Positions 34,569 to 42,484 of a stretch of DNA of 64,000 nucleotides are shown piece by piece. The translations under genes and the position numbers were made by a program. The notes beneath the pieces are model-generated. The model was not told where the DNA came from. It saw nothing but the letters and a program-made list of their open reading frames with translations, and did not search any database. Numbering within the stretch: the stretch's first letter is position 1; each line of letters starts with the position of its first letter. This DNA is from JBAZWV01 sp041660225 (GTDB lineage: Bacteria > Patescibacteriota > Patescibacteriia > 2-12-FULL-60-25), in assembly GCA_041660225.1 (NCBI GenBank), contig JBAZWV010000002.1:62001-126000 (forward strand), given 5' to 3'.

Positions 34569-35090
34569 TTGCTCTCTTACAAAGATCCAGATTTTCCTGA
34601 AGAACGTATTCGTCTGAGTGACAAGGAGTACGAACGCGCGCTCCTCGCCTTTCCCATCGTCTGCGCCGACGTCGTCTTGATCGATGCGGAGCGACGCGCA
34701 TTCTATCTCGCGGATCGCATTGTCCATCCAGTGAAAGGATGGTGGTGGATTGGCGGCAGGATTTTCCGCGGGGAAGATCCGCTCGAAGCCGCCCGCCGCA
34801 AGCTGGACCAGGAATCCGCCGTGGTGCTCGATACGACGCGCTTCCGCTACATTAAGATGCTCCGGCACATGATGACCGTGAGGCAGCAGGAACCCCAGAA
34901 TGCTGGAACCGACACCATCGCCTACACGTATGCGGCCGCCGTCTCTGTGAAAGAAGCGAACCAAGTGAGCATCGGCTTGGTTCACAGCGAATACCGACTG
35001 GGAAGCCTGCGCAGCTTCACGCGTGAAGAGCTCCATGCGGAGAACATCCGCCCGCAGATCCGCGATCTCTACGACCTCGTCTTTCCCTAA
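34569..35090 (+). CDS. Nudix protein resembling GDP-mannose mannosyl hydrolase
   Basis: The 173-residue protein has a Nudix-like segment, IGGR...GEDPLEAARRKLDQES (about residues 60-83). The arrangement GGR...E.LEAA is like GDP-mannose mannosyl hydrolase (WcaH), where the standard REUxEE glutamates are partly lost; here it reads RKLDQE. It may cleave or bind a nucleotide sugar. The start is TTG at 34569, chosen because AAGGAGGT lies 5 bases upstream and no ATG fits. It has its own promoter and a terminator at its stop codon, and stands alone between two operons. Confidence 0.75.
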   Translation: MLSYKDPDFPEERIRLSDKEYERALLAFPIVCADVVLIDAERRAFYLADRIVHPVKGWWWIGGRIFRGEDPLEAARRKLDQESAVVLDTTRFRYIKMLRHMMTVRQQEPQNAGTDTIAYTYAAAVSVKEANQVSIGLVHSEYRLGSLRSFTREELHAENIRPQIRDLYDLVFP

Positions 35091-35108
35091 AGACGAGGTT
35101 TTTTCTTT
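35074..35108 (+). terminator. Intrinsic terminator of the second Nudix gene
   Basis: A perfect 11-bp stem (ACCTCGTCTTT 35074-35084 with AAAGACGAGGT 35089-35099) and 4-base loop are followed by a T-run. The loop and stem include the TAA stop codon. Confidence 0.92.
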
Positions 35109-35132
35109 ACCAAGATATCCTTGTTTTCACCA

Positions 35133-35161
35133 TTTACAAGCCTTTCTATCCTTGCTAACGT
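35133..35161 (+). promoter_or_regulatory. Promoter of the branched-sugar operon
   Basis: TTTACA, 17-base spacer, TAACGT. The leader would be about 11 bases with no ribosome site. Confidence 0.6.
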
Positions 35162-35178
35162 GCACAGACAAATATCGT

Positions 35179-35976
35179 ATGAAAATCGGCATTATCGGCC
35201 TCGGCGTCGTGGGTGACGCAGTAAAACATGGCCTCGAAAAAATCAGCCACGATGTTCGAGGATTCGACATCAAACACCCCCACACAAAACTCGAAGACGT
35301 TCTCGATTCGGAAGTGTGTTTTATTTCCGTTCCCACGCCGCAACGCGAAGACGGATCGTGTGATGTTTCCATTGTCGAACAGGTCTTGGCGGATCTCGCT
35401 GAAAAAAACTATCAAGGCGTCGCCGTCATCAAATCCACCGTCGTTCCTGGAACAACGGATCGGATCGCGAAGCTCCATCCTCACATGCGCATCGCGTTTT
35501 GTCCGGAATTCCTTCGCGAACGGGCTGCGTACACCGACTTCGCCGAAAACCATGACGTCTGCGTTATCGGCGCCTACGAACCGGAGCACTACGAATTGAT
35601 CAAGGAAGCGCACGGTCCTCTTCCGAAAAAAGTATTTCGGCTTACGCCCGTCGAAGCGGAATTCGCAAAATATTTTTCCAACGTTTACAACGCACTGCAC
35701 ATTATTTTCGCAAACGAATTCTACGACGTGTGCAAAGCCGTCGGCGCGGACTACACCAAAATCAAGAACGTGATGGTCCATCGCGACAACATCAACGACG
35801 CGTATCTTGATTGTAACGAAAACTTCCGTGGCTTCGGCGGCGTCTGCCTTCCGAAAGACACGGCTGCCTTCGCCGCGTTCACAAAACAACTCGGACTTGA
35901 TCTGAAGCTCTTCGAACTGCTCGTCGAAGAAAACAAGAAATTCAAACGCACCGTTTTTGATGGGATGCGGCATTAA
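35179..35976 (+). CDS. Short nucleotide-sugar dehydrogenase (UDP-glucose/GDP-mannose dehydrogenase family)
   Basis: The 265-residue protein has the N-terminal Rossmann domain (KIGIIGLGVVGDAV), STVVPGTT near 90, CPEFLRERAA near 113, and the catalytic cysteine in GFGGVCLPKDT (about 217-227). The family usually has another 130 or more residues forming a nucleotide-sugar binding domain, which is missing: the protein ends about 40 residues after the catalytic cysteine. It may be a compact functional type or a degenerate one. It is first in a five-gene operon. I start at ATG 35179, as the frame is open further upstream but overlaps the promoter. Confidence 0.8.
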   Translation: MKIGIIGLGVVGDAVKHGLEKISHDVRGFDIKHPHTKLEDVLDSEVCFISVPTPQREDGSCDVSIVEQVLADLAEKNYQGVAVIKSTVVPGTTDRIAKLHPHMRIAFCPEFLRERAAYTDFAENHDVCVIGAYEPEHYELIKEAHGPLPKKVFRLTPVEAEFAKYFSNVYNALHIIFANEFYDVCKAVGADYTKIKNVMVHRDNINDAYLDCNENFRGFGGVCLPKDTAAFAAFTKQLGLDLKLFELLVEENKKFKRTVFDGMRH

Positions 35977-35977
35977 T

Positions 35978-36979
35978 ATGTCGCGTGTCCTGATCAGCGG
36001 TGGGGCCGGATTCATCGGCTGTCATCTTGCGAAACATCTTCTCGAAACGACAGACGCGAGCATTGTCCTGACGGACAATCTTTTTCGCGGAAAAATGAAT
36101 GAGGATTTGGTGAAGCTACTTGAAGATTCACGCGTCACATTCATCGAAGCCGATCTCACGGATCAAGCTGCGTATACGAAGCTCGGAAACGGATACGATC
36201 ACGTGTACCATCTTGCCGCGGTGAACGGGACAAAATTGTTTTATGAAATTCCGCACGAGGTCCTGCGCATCAACACGCTGACCCTCGTCTTCATGCTCGA
36301 ATGGTTCCGTCGCGAAAACCGCGAAGGAAAGTTTTTGTTCACATCATCGAGCGAAGTATACGCCGGAGCGCTCGAAGCATTTGGAACATTGCCGATCCCG
36401 ACACCGGAGAATGTTCCGCTCGTTATCGCTGATCCCTACAATCCCCGTTCGTCATACGATGCGACAAAACTCGTCGGCGAACCGTTCGTCATCCATTACG
36501 CCAAGCAGTATGATTTTCGCGCTGTTATCGTGCGTCCGCATAACTTCTATGGACCGCGTGCCGGATACGAGCACGTCATTCCAGAATATTGCGAGCGTGT
36601 CATGAAACGCGTAGATCCATTCCCGGTTTTCGGGAACGATACGCGCACGTTCTGCTACATCGGAGATGTCGTCCGCGCGATGCGAATGCTCATGGAATCC
36701 ACGGCGACGGATCATCAGCCCATCGAAACGGTCCACATCGGCGCTTCCGAAGAAATCACGATGACGGAGCTAGCGGAACGTCTCTTCACCGTCACCGGTT
36801 GGCATCCTGCATCGCTCGAGGTGAAGCCGTCACCTCAGGGAAGCGTGAAGCGTCGCCTTGCAGATATTTCAAAAATTGAAAAACTTGTCGGCTGGAAACC
36901 CGAAATCTCTCTCGAAGAAGGTCTCAAGCTGACCTACGACTGGTACTCGACGCATCCGAAACCAGAAAAGACCGCATGA
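35978..36979 (+). CDS. NAD-dependent epimerase/dehydratase
   Basis: The 333-residue extended SDR has GGAGFIGCHL (9-18) and YDATK (near 158) motifs and a GPRAGYEHVIPE stretch. Its C-terminus (WKPEISLEEGLKLTYDW) is typical of the nucleotide-sugar epimerase branch. It would epimerise or dehydrate an NDP-sugar in the cytoplasm. It starts 1 base after the dehydrogenase stop codon and overlaps the next gene by ATGA. The sugar is not predictable, but the neighbouring C-methyltransferase suggests a deoxy or branched sugar. Confidence 0.82.
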   Translation: MSRVLISGGAGFIGCHLAKHLLETTDASIVLTDNLFRGKMNEDLVKLLEDSRVTFIEADLTDQAAYTKLGNGYDHVYHLAAVNGTKLFYEIPHEVLRINTLTLVFMLEWFRRENREGKFLFTSSSEVYAGALEAFGTLPIPTPENVPLVIADPYNPRSSYDATKLVGEPFVIHYAKQYDFRAVIVRPHNFYGPRAGYEHVIPEYCERVMKRVDPFPVFGNDTRTFCYIGDVVRAMRMLMESTATDHQPIETVHIGASEEITMTELAERLFTVTGWHPASLEVKPSPQGSVKRRLADISKIEKLVGWKPEISLEEGLKLTYDWYSTHPKPEKTA

Positions 36980-37932
36980 GACGAATCCTGATTACAGGGA
37001 GTGAAGGGAACATCGGCGCGTATATCACCGAATCGGTACGCCGTCTTTTTCCGAACGCAGAGATCGTACGTGTGTCTCGCAAGCCGAATACAAACGGAGA
37101 AGTTCGCGTCGGTGATCTTCTTGATCCTTCCTTCGTGAAAACGTTATTTGATAAACCGATCGACATCGTGATCCACGCCGCTGCTCCGATCTATAACGCA
37201 ACCGTCTATAAAGAGAATCCGTACGGCGTCTTTCACGACGATGTTCAATGCTTCAGCAACATTCTCGAGAATTGCAAAACAAACGTGAAGAAGATCATTT
37301 ATCTTTCTTCCGCAACCGTCTACGAATCCGTTGAAGAACTTCCGTTTCGTGAAGAATCCACAGACAACGCTGCCGCTCCCCGATCTCCATACGGCTTCGC
37401 GAAATTCGTGAATGAACGTGCGCTCAAAGCCTTTAGCGAACAACACGGCGTCGACTATACGATCTGGCGCCTCTTCAATATTGTTTCGCCGCGCGAGGAT
37501 CACTCAAAACCGGGTGCGCACGTCTACGTTGATTTTTATCGCAAACTCTTTGTCGAACGCGTTCCCGTTCTCGATATCTTCGGCGATGGAAAACAAGTTC
37601 GTAGCTTTACGTGGGTTGGAGATGTCGCCGACACCATCGCTCAGTATCTCGAAGATGAACGGACATCAAAACAGACGATCAATCTCGCAGGTGAAGAACC
37701 GCATAGTCTCATCGAACTCAAGGACGTACTCTTGAAGATTGGAAAAGAAAAAAATCTTCTTCCTGCCGAGTATAATCCAGATGTGAAGACGGGCGAGGCG
37801 TTTTTCGGTGTCGAAGCTCCGAAACGAATTCCGAGTCTCGAAAAACTGAATGCGCTCGGTTGGAACGGTGCGACATCGTTTGAAAGCTGCTTTGAAACAT
37901 TTGTTACCGACAAACAACATGCTCACGCATAA
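36976..37932 (+). CDS. NAD-dependent epimerase/reductase
   Basis: The 318-residue extended SDR has GSEGNIGAYI at 8-17 (a GxxGxxG variant) and YGFAK near 140. It resembles sugar 4-epimerases and 4-reductases. It overlaps the gene before it by ATGA and the methyltransferase by 14 bases, so all five genes of the operon are coupled. It probably reduces or epimerises the keto sugar after methylation. No ribosome site is visible. Confidence 0.8.
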   Translation: MRRILITGSEGNIGAYITESVRRLFPNAEIVRVSRKPNTNGEVRVGDLLDPSFVKTLFDKPIDIVIHAAAPIYNATVYKENPYGVFHDDVQCFSNILENCKTNVKKIIYLSSATVYESVEELPFREESTDNAAAPRSPYGFAKFVNERALKAFSEQHGVDYTIWRLFNIVSPREDHSKPGAHVYVDFYRKLFVERVPVLDIFGDGKQVRSFTWVGDVADTIAQYLEDERTSKQTINLAGEEPHSLIELKDVLLKIGKEKNLLPAEYNPDVKTGEAFFGVEAPKRIPSLEKLNALGWNGATSFESCFETFVTDKQHAHA

Positions 37933-39130
37933 TTGCCACTTGTGTCACTCGACGAATCTCGAGCTCACGATCGACCTCGGCCATCATCCGCTGGCGGATA
38001 CGTTTATTCCTGCCGAGCTGTTGAACGAACCGGAAACACGTTATCCGCTCCGCACACTGCTCTGTCGTGATTGTGGTCACATGATGTTGCAGTACGTCGT
38101 GTCGCCGGAAGAGCGCTATCAAAAAGTCGATTATAGCTACACATCGTCAAACTCAGCCGTTGCGATCAAACACTTCGGTGAAATGGCGAACGAAATTATC
38201 AGAACAGCAAAGATTGGAGCAGGAGATCTCGTCGTTGATATCGGATCAAGCGATGGAACCCTTCTCAAAGCCTTTCGAGATCAATCCGGCTGTCGCGTTG
38301 TTGGCGTAGAACCCGCGCCGAATATCGCGAAGATGGCGAACGACAGTGGCGTTGAGACGATCAACGATTTCTTTGGTAAAGACGCGACGAAAAAGATTCT
38401 CGAAAAAGGAAAGGTCAAAGCGATCACCGCGAATAATGTCTTCAACCACATTACAGACCTCAGTGACTTCATGACAAACATCGTCGACGTACTGACGGAT
38501 GATGGCTTCTTCGTTTTCGAAGCGCCGTCGCTTATCCAACTCGTGGAGCGTCTCGCATTCGACACGATCTACCTCGAACACGTTTCGTATTTCGGCATCA
38601 AACCGTTGCATCGCTTCTTCAAACAATTCGGTCTCTCCATCCATCGTATCGATCTGAACGACTACATGGGCGGCTCAATGCGCGTCTACGTTGGCAAGCA
38701 ACCGGCAGACGAACACATTGCGACGGCACTCATCGAAAAAGAAGAGGCTGCAGGTATCTACGCATCCGAAACATACGTACGATTCATGACCAGCGTACGT
38801 GATTTCAAGATGAATCTGTGTCGCCAACTCTATGACATCAAGGCAAATGGCGGAAAAATCGTCGGGATCGGCGCGGCGACCAAGGGCAATACCCTCCTTA
38901 ACTACTGCGGAATCGATGGAACGCTCCTCGAATACGTGACCGATAGTTCTCCTCTCAAAATTGGCAAATACACCCCCGGCTCCCACCTTCCGATCATTGC
39001 CGATGCCGATATTCCCAAGGATGCCACTCACGCCTTGATTTTACCGTGGAATATTGGTACCTTCCTCAAAGAAAAATTGAAGCACCTTCCTCTTGAATTC
39101 CTCGTTCCCCAAATGAAAAAGGACCTATGA
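37919..39130 (+). CDS. C-methyltransferase of a deoxysugar
   Basis: The 403-residue protein has an N-terminal zinc domain (CHLC and CRDC, residues 6-60), a central SAM-dependent domain (VVDIGSSDGTLLKAF near 105) and a C-terminal hydrolase-like part (KIVGIGAATKGNTLLNYCG near 315). This is the layout of the NDP-hexose C-methyltransferases (TylC3 type), which add a methyl group at C3 of a keto sugar. I start at ATG 37919, inside the end of the previous gene. With the cupin gene it points to a methyl-branched deoxysugar. Confidence 0.85.
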   Translation: MLTHNCHLCHSTNLELTIDLGHHPLADTFIPAELLNEPETRYPLRTLLCRDCGHMMLQYVVSPEERYQKVDYSYTSSNSAVAIKHFGEMANEIIRTAKIGAGDLVVDIGSSDGTLLKAFRDQSGCRVVGVEPAPNIAKMANDSGVETINDFFGKDATKKILEKGKVKAITANNVFNHITDLSDFMTNIVDVLTDDGFFVFEAPSLIQLVERLAFDTIYLEHVSYFGIKPLHRFFKQFGLSIHRIDLNDYMGGSMRVYVGKQPADEHIATALIEKEEAAGIYASETYVRFMTSVRDFKMNLCRQLYDIKANGGKIVGIGAATKGNTLLNYCGIDGTLLEYVTDSSPLKIGKYTPGSHLPIIADADIPKDATHALILPWNIGTFLKEKLKHLPLEFLVPQMKKDL

Positions 39131-39525
39131 AATTCGAACACCTCTCTGTGAACTTCGAAGATGACCGCGGCTCTATCCGCGATATCTTCGCACACGATCC
39201 GAAAGACAGCTGTACGGTCGTCGTCTCCAAAAAAGGCGCGGTGCGCGGCAACCACTATCACAAACTCTCGACGCAATACACCTACGTCGTGAGCGGACAG
39301 TTGACCATGCTCTCGCAGAACGTCGGTGAGACAACGATCGAGAAGCACGTGTTGCGCCCCGGAGACATGATGACCCATGGTCCGAACGAAGCGCATACGC
39401 TCATCGCGGACGAAGACACGGTCTTTCTCGCGTTCGCCGACGGTCTCCGCGGTGGAGAGGAATACGAAAAAGATACGTTCCGCCTCGAGGTTCCGCTTCA
39501 GGATCAACTGACCGCGGCCGCCTAA
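39127..39525 (+). CDS. Cupin-type sugar isomerase/epimerase-like protein
   Basis: The 132-residue single cupin has the histidine-rich strand RGNHYHKLSTQYTYV near 45-60 and PGDMMTHGPNEAH near 92, as in the WxcM/FdtA-type dTDP-sugar isomerases and RmlC-like proteins. It may move a keto group between C3 and C4 or bind the sugar. It overlaps the methyltransferase gene by ATGA and ends 4 bases into the convergent glycosyltransferase gene. The exact reaction is not certain. Confidence 0.72.
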   Translation: MKFEHLSVNFEDDRGSIRDIFAHDPKDSCTVVVSKKGAVRGNHYHKLSTQYTYVVSGQLTMLSQNVGETTIEKHVLRPGDMMTHGPNEAHTLIADEDTVFLAFADGLRGGEEYEKDTFRLEVPLQDQLTAAA

Positions 39526-40721
39526 ACCAGCGCAGCGAAACGCTCGACGATCATGTCGTCAGTGTACTCCTGCGCTTTTTTATATCCGCCAAAAATAATC
39601 TTCTCCACGAGCTCCTCGTCATCCAAACGCAGAACGTTGTCAGCAAATGTGATCGGATCCCCTTTTTTCGAAACGAGACCGGTTTCTCCATCAATCAAAA
39701 ATTCATCGTAGACAGGAATATCCGTTCCGAGAACGGGAACGCCGTAGACGAATGATTCAAACACGGTCAGACCAAATCCCTCATATCGGCTTGGAGCGAG
39801 CGTCGCTTTGGCACGCGCATACAACCATGCTTTTTCTTCATTAGAAATATTGAAGAGGAACGTGACGAGATCCTCCACGTTCTGTTCTTTTACCAGCTTC
39901 GCAGCTTCGGCAAAGTCGTCAGGACCCGAACTCGTGACAAAAACGAGCTCGCGGCGAATCCCGCGTCGTTTCAACAACCCAAGCGCTTCGATGATCGTGT
40001 CCCATCCTTTTCGCTTTTTCACCTGGCCGATATAAAATAAGAAATCCTCCGGCATCGCCTTCCCCTCTTTTGTTCGCGGCTCCTGTTCCTTGATCGTTTC
40101 ATCGCGCGGTGGGACGCCCCACGGAATCACAACAGCGTCCAAACCGGAAACCTTCTTCAGCATGGATCGCTCAAACTCCGTAATCACGATCCGTTCGTCT
40201 GAACGATACAGCGGCATGTGAAACGCATAATTTTCCCACGCATCCAACACGCGACGCGTCTTCCATGCATTCTGGATGAATCCGCCGAGCGTATGGATCA
40301 ACGTGATTTCCGGTCGAATCGTCTCAAGCGGATTATCGCGATCTTCCACGACATGCGGATCATGAAGAAGACCGATAACTTGAAAGAGAATCTTCGCGCC
40401 GACGAGACGCGCCGCAAGATACGCGGGAAGACTCAACCAACTGCGGATGTGGCAGAGAATCACAACCTCCGGTCGCCACGTCAAAATCTCCCAGACGATA
40501 CGCGGCGAAAAACCGTAGCGCTGCGAACAGCGTGTCACGGGAATCCCTTTGTAGATTTTTTTCGTCTCAACATACTCCGGATTCGTGCGGATGCGATAGG
40601 TGAACAACCGAACGTCATTCCCCTTCTGTGCCAATCCTTTCGCAGCAATAAACTCCGCGAAGACATCGAGACGTTCTTCTGCGCCAAAGGGCGTGACGAC
40701 AGCGATTTTTTTCATACTCAT
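39522..40721 (-). CDS. Family 4 glycosyltransferase
   Basis: The 399-residue GT-B protein has an N-terminal VVTPFGAEERLDVFAEF start and the C-terminal donor-binding region PSRYEGFGLTVFESFVYGVPVLGTD (the RYEGFG and E...G part, about residues 310-334). It transfers a sugar from a nucleotide donor to a growing glycan. It is the last gene of the 11-gene operon and overlaps the upstream membrane-protein gene by ATGA. I start at ATG 40721 for that reason. Its 3' end overlaps the convergent cupin gene by 4 bases. Confidence 0.85.
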   Translation of the reverse strand: MSMKKIAVVTPFGAEERLDVFAEFIAAKGLAQKGNDVRLFTYRIRTNPEYVETKKIYKGIPVTRCSQRYGFSPRIVWEILTWRPEVVILCHIRSWLSLPAYLAARLVGAKILFQVIGLLHDPHVVEDRDNPLETIRPEITLIHTLGGFIQNAWKTRRVLDAWENYAFHMPLYRSDERIVITEFERSMLKKVSGLDAVVIPWGVPPRDETIKEQEPRTKEGKAMPEDFLFYIGQVKKRKGWDTIIEALGLLKRRGIRRELVFVTSSGPDDFAEAAKLVKEQNVEDLVTFLFNISNEEKAWLYARAKATLAPSRYEGFGLTVFESFVYGVPVLGTDIPVYDEFLIDGETGLVSKKGDPITFADNVLRLDDEELVEKIIFGGYKKAQEYTDDMIVERFAALV

Positions 40722-42484
40722 TTCTTCAGACGATAGATCCACGTTCCGCCAAGTTCACCGACGAGCTCAAACGGAATCGACGAGAGCAGCGCGGGAGCGA
40801 GCGGATCTTCGCTTGCAATGACATCCAGACGATAGCGAAGCAGCTCCGCGCCAAACGGATGTCGTGCAAATTCAGCATACTCTTTGGCGAGATCTACCGC
40901 CTTCGCATCGGACCAGGCATCCGCCTCCGCAGCGAAGAGCTGTTTCCAATCTTCATAAAAAAACGTGCGCACGATTTCATGATGCGCGAAAAGATATTCT
41001 TCCGCATCCTCCGGACGGATGTCATTGAAAGCGAGATACACGAACAGATTGTGACGCAACCGTTCTTCGGGAACGCCGAAAAAAACGTAAGAGGTCATGT
41101 ACACGTTGCAGTGCGTGAACGCCGGAATCAAGCGCTCAAGCCGTTCTTTCGGCTCATGAACGAAGACAACGCAATCCTTCGGCATTTCCGTATTCAACCA
41201 CCCGTAGACGTCCGCATCGGCCTGACGCCGCCGAAAATCTTCCAACGTGCTGCGATATTGTGTTGCCGGAATGAACCCCTGCACGAGTGAAAATCCGATC
41301 AATGCGCCAAGAACAACGTTCCAGACCATCCGCATCCGCTGACTCAGTGCATGATGCATCGTGACGATGAGAACGATAAAGACGAACGGTTTTGTGTATT
41401 GAACAAAATGATACGGCCAGACGGTACGACCCGTAAGGATCTGTTGGTTGAGTGCCCAGAGTCCGCCAAGCAAGAGTGCTGAGCACATGATCCACCACGG
41501 CCGCGTGATGATGTCGCGAATCCGCTTTGAACGAAAATGGTAGACCGTGAACGCCACAAACAAGATGAGCGCAATGAGCAGTGTCTTATTCAGAATCGGC
41601 GCGTGTGTCAGGAACATTCCGTTCCGAAGCGACAACACCCGGCCCTCGTCTCCGCCCGTCGCGCGGATAAGACCGATCCAGTACGGCGCGCTCACCAGAA
41701 ATCCGATCACAAGTGAGAGGAGCAGGGATTTCACGACGATCCACTTCCGTTGGAGCGTTTCCATGACGATCAAAACGCCGAGAACGGACATCGCCATACC
41801 CCAACTGAAAAAATATCCTACCATTGCCCCATGCACGATACCGGCAGGAATCACGAACCATGTTTTCTTCCCCCGCAAGACTTCCCAGACAAGAAGAAGC
41901 CAGCCGAACAATAGGAGTCCTCCCGTAATGGGATTCACCGGACGCGTCCATACGGGTAAATGCAATCCGATCTCGTTCCCTTGCAACCAGGAAAGCAGCT
42001 CTCGCCAAGAAACGAGATCGTATGCGAGCGTCACCAAGAGTCCGCCGGTGATCGCGGTGAACGTGTCGCGATAGGACAATTCTTTTTCTTCATCCTGGAT
42101 CAAACGTCGAGCAAAAAGATAGACGAGAAAGAAGAGCGCGGCTGGAAAAACGAACTTTGTGACAACGAGCATCTGCGGCAATCCGATGCGAAAAAGAGAA
42201 CTAAAAAACTCGTACACCGTTTCACCGATCGGCAACAACGGTGCGTGTGTGGATTTGTACTCGTAAAAAGACGGTGAGCTGACGTTGCGATATCCGTCAC
42301 GAATTTCCTGCATGCGTCCGAGATACAGGTCTTCGTCATCCAAATACATGAACGGAACTCCCCGGTAGTCCGCACCTAATGCACGGCTCGCGAGCAGATG
42401 TGGCGCAACGCAAAGACCGCCAACGATCACGGCAAAGACCAACGCGATCACGTGCCGGCGGAACCACGCTGCTACGGATGCCAT
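40718..42484 (-). CDS. Large polytopic membrane protein (glycosyltransferase-C-like)
   Basis: The 588-residue protein has about 12 hydrophobic segments (20-440) and a hydrophilic C-terminal domain of about 150 residues. I do not recognise a named family. After an N-terminal helix it has a short acidic loop (MYLDDEDLYLGRMQE, about 46-60) that would be in the usual place of a GT-C catalytic acidic motif. The C-terminal domain starts TEMPKDCVVFVHEP, resembling the region after the helices in the proteins at 54189 and 61383. It may transfer a sugar from a lipid carrier on the outer side of the membrane. It overlaps the carbamoyltransferase gene by 13 bases. Confidence 0.6.
   Translation of the reverse strand: MASVAAWFRRHVIALVFAVIVGGLCVAPHLLASRALGADYRGVPFMYLDDEDLYLGRMQEIRDGYRNVSSPSFYEYKSTHAPLLPIGETVYEFFSSLFRIGLPQMLVVTKFVFPAALFFLVYLFARRLIQDEEKELSYRDTFTAITGGLLVTLAYDLVSWRELLSWLQGNEIGLHLPVWTRPVNPITGGLLLFGWLLLVWEVLRGKKTWFVIPAGIVHGAMVGYFFSWGMAMSVLGVLIVMETLQRKWIVVKSLLLSLVIGFLVSAPYWIGLIRATGGDEGRVLSLRNGMFLTHAPILNKTLLIALILFVAFTVYHFRSKRIRDIITRPWWIMCSALLLGGLWALNQQILTGRTVWPYHFVQYTKPFVFIVLIVTMHHALSQRMRMVWNVVLGALIGFSLVQGFIPATQYRSTLEDFRRRQADADVYGWLNTEMPKDCVVFVHEPKERLERLIPAFTHCNVYMTSYVFFGVPEERLRHNLFVYLAFNDIRPEDAEEYLFAHHEIVRTFFYEDWKQLFAAEADAWSDAKAVDLAKEYAEFARHPFGAELLRYRLDVIASEDPLAPALLSSIPFELVGELGGTWIYRLKK

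Noticed and set aside
35155..36015. Minus-strand open frame opposite the short dehydrogenase
   Set aside because: Antisense to a gene with all catalytic motifs of its family.
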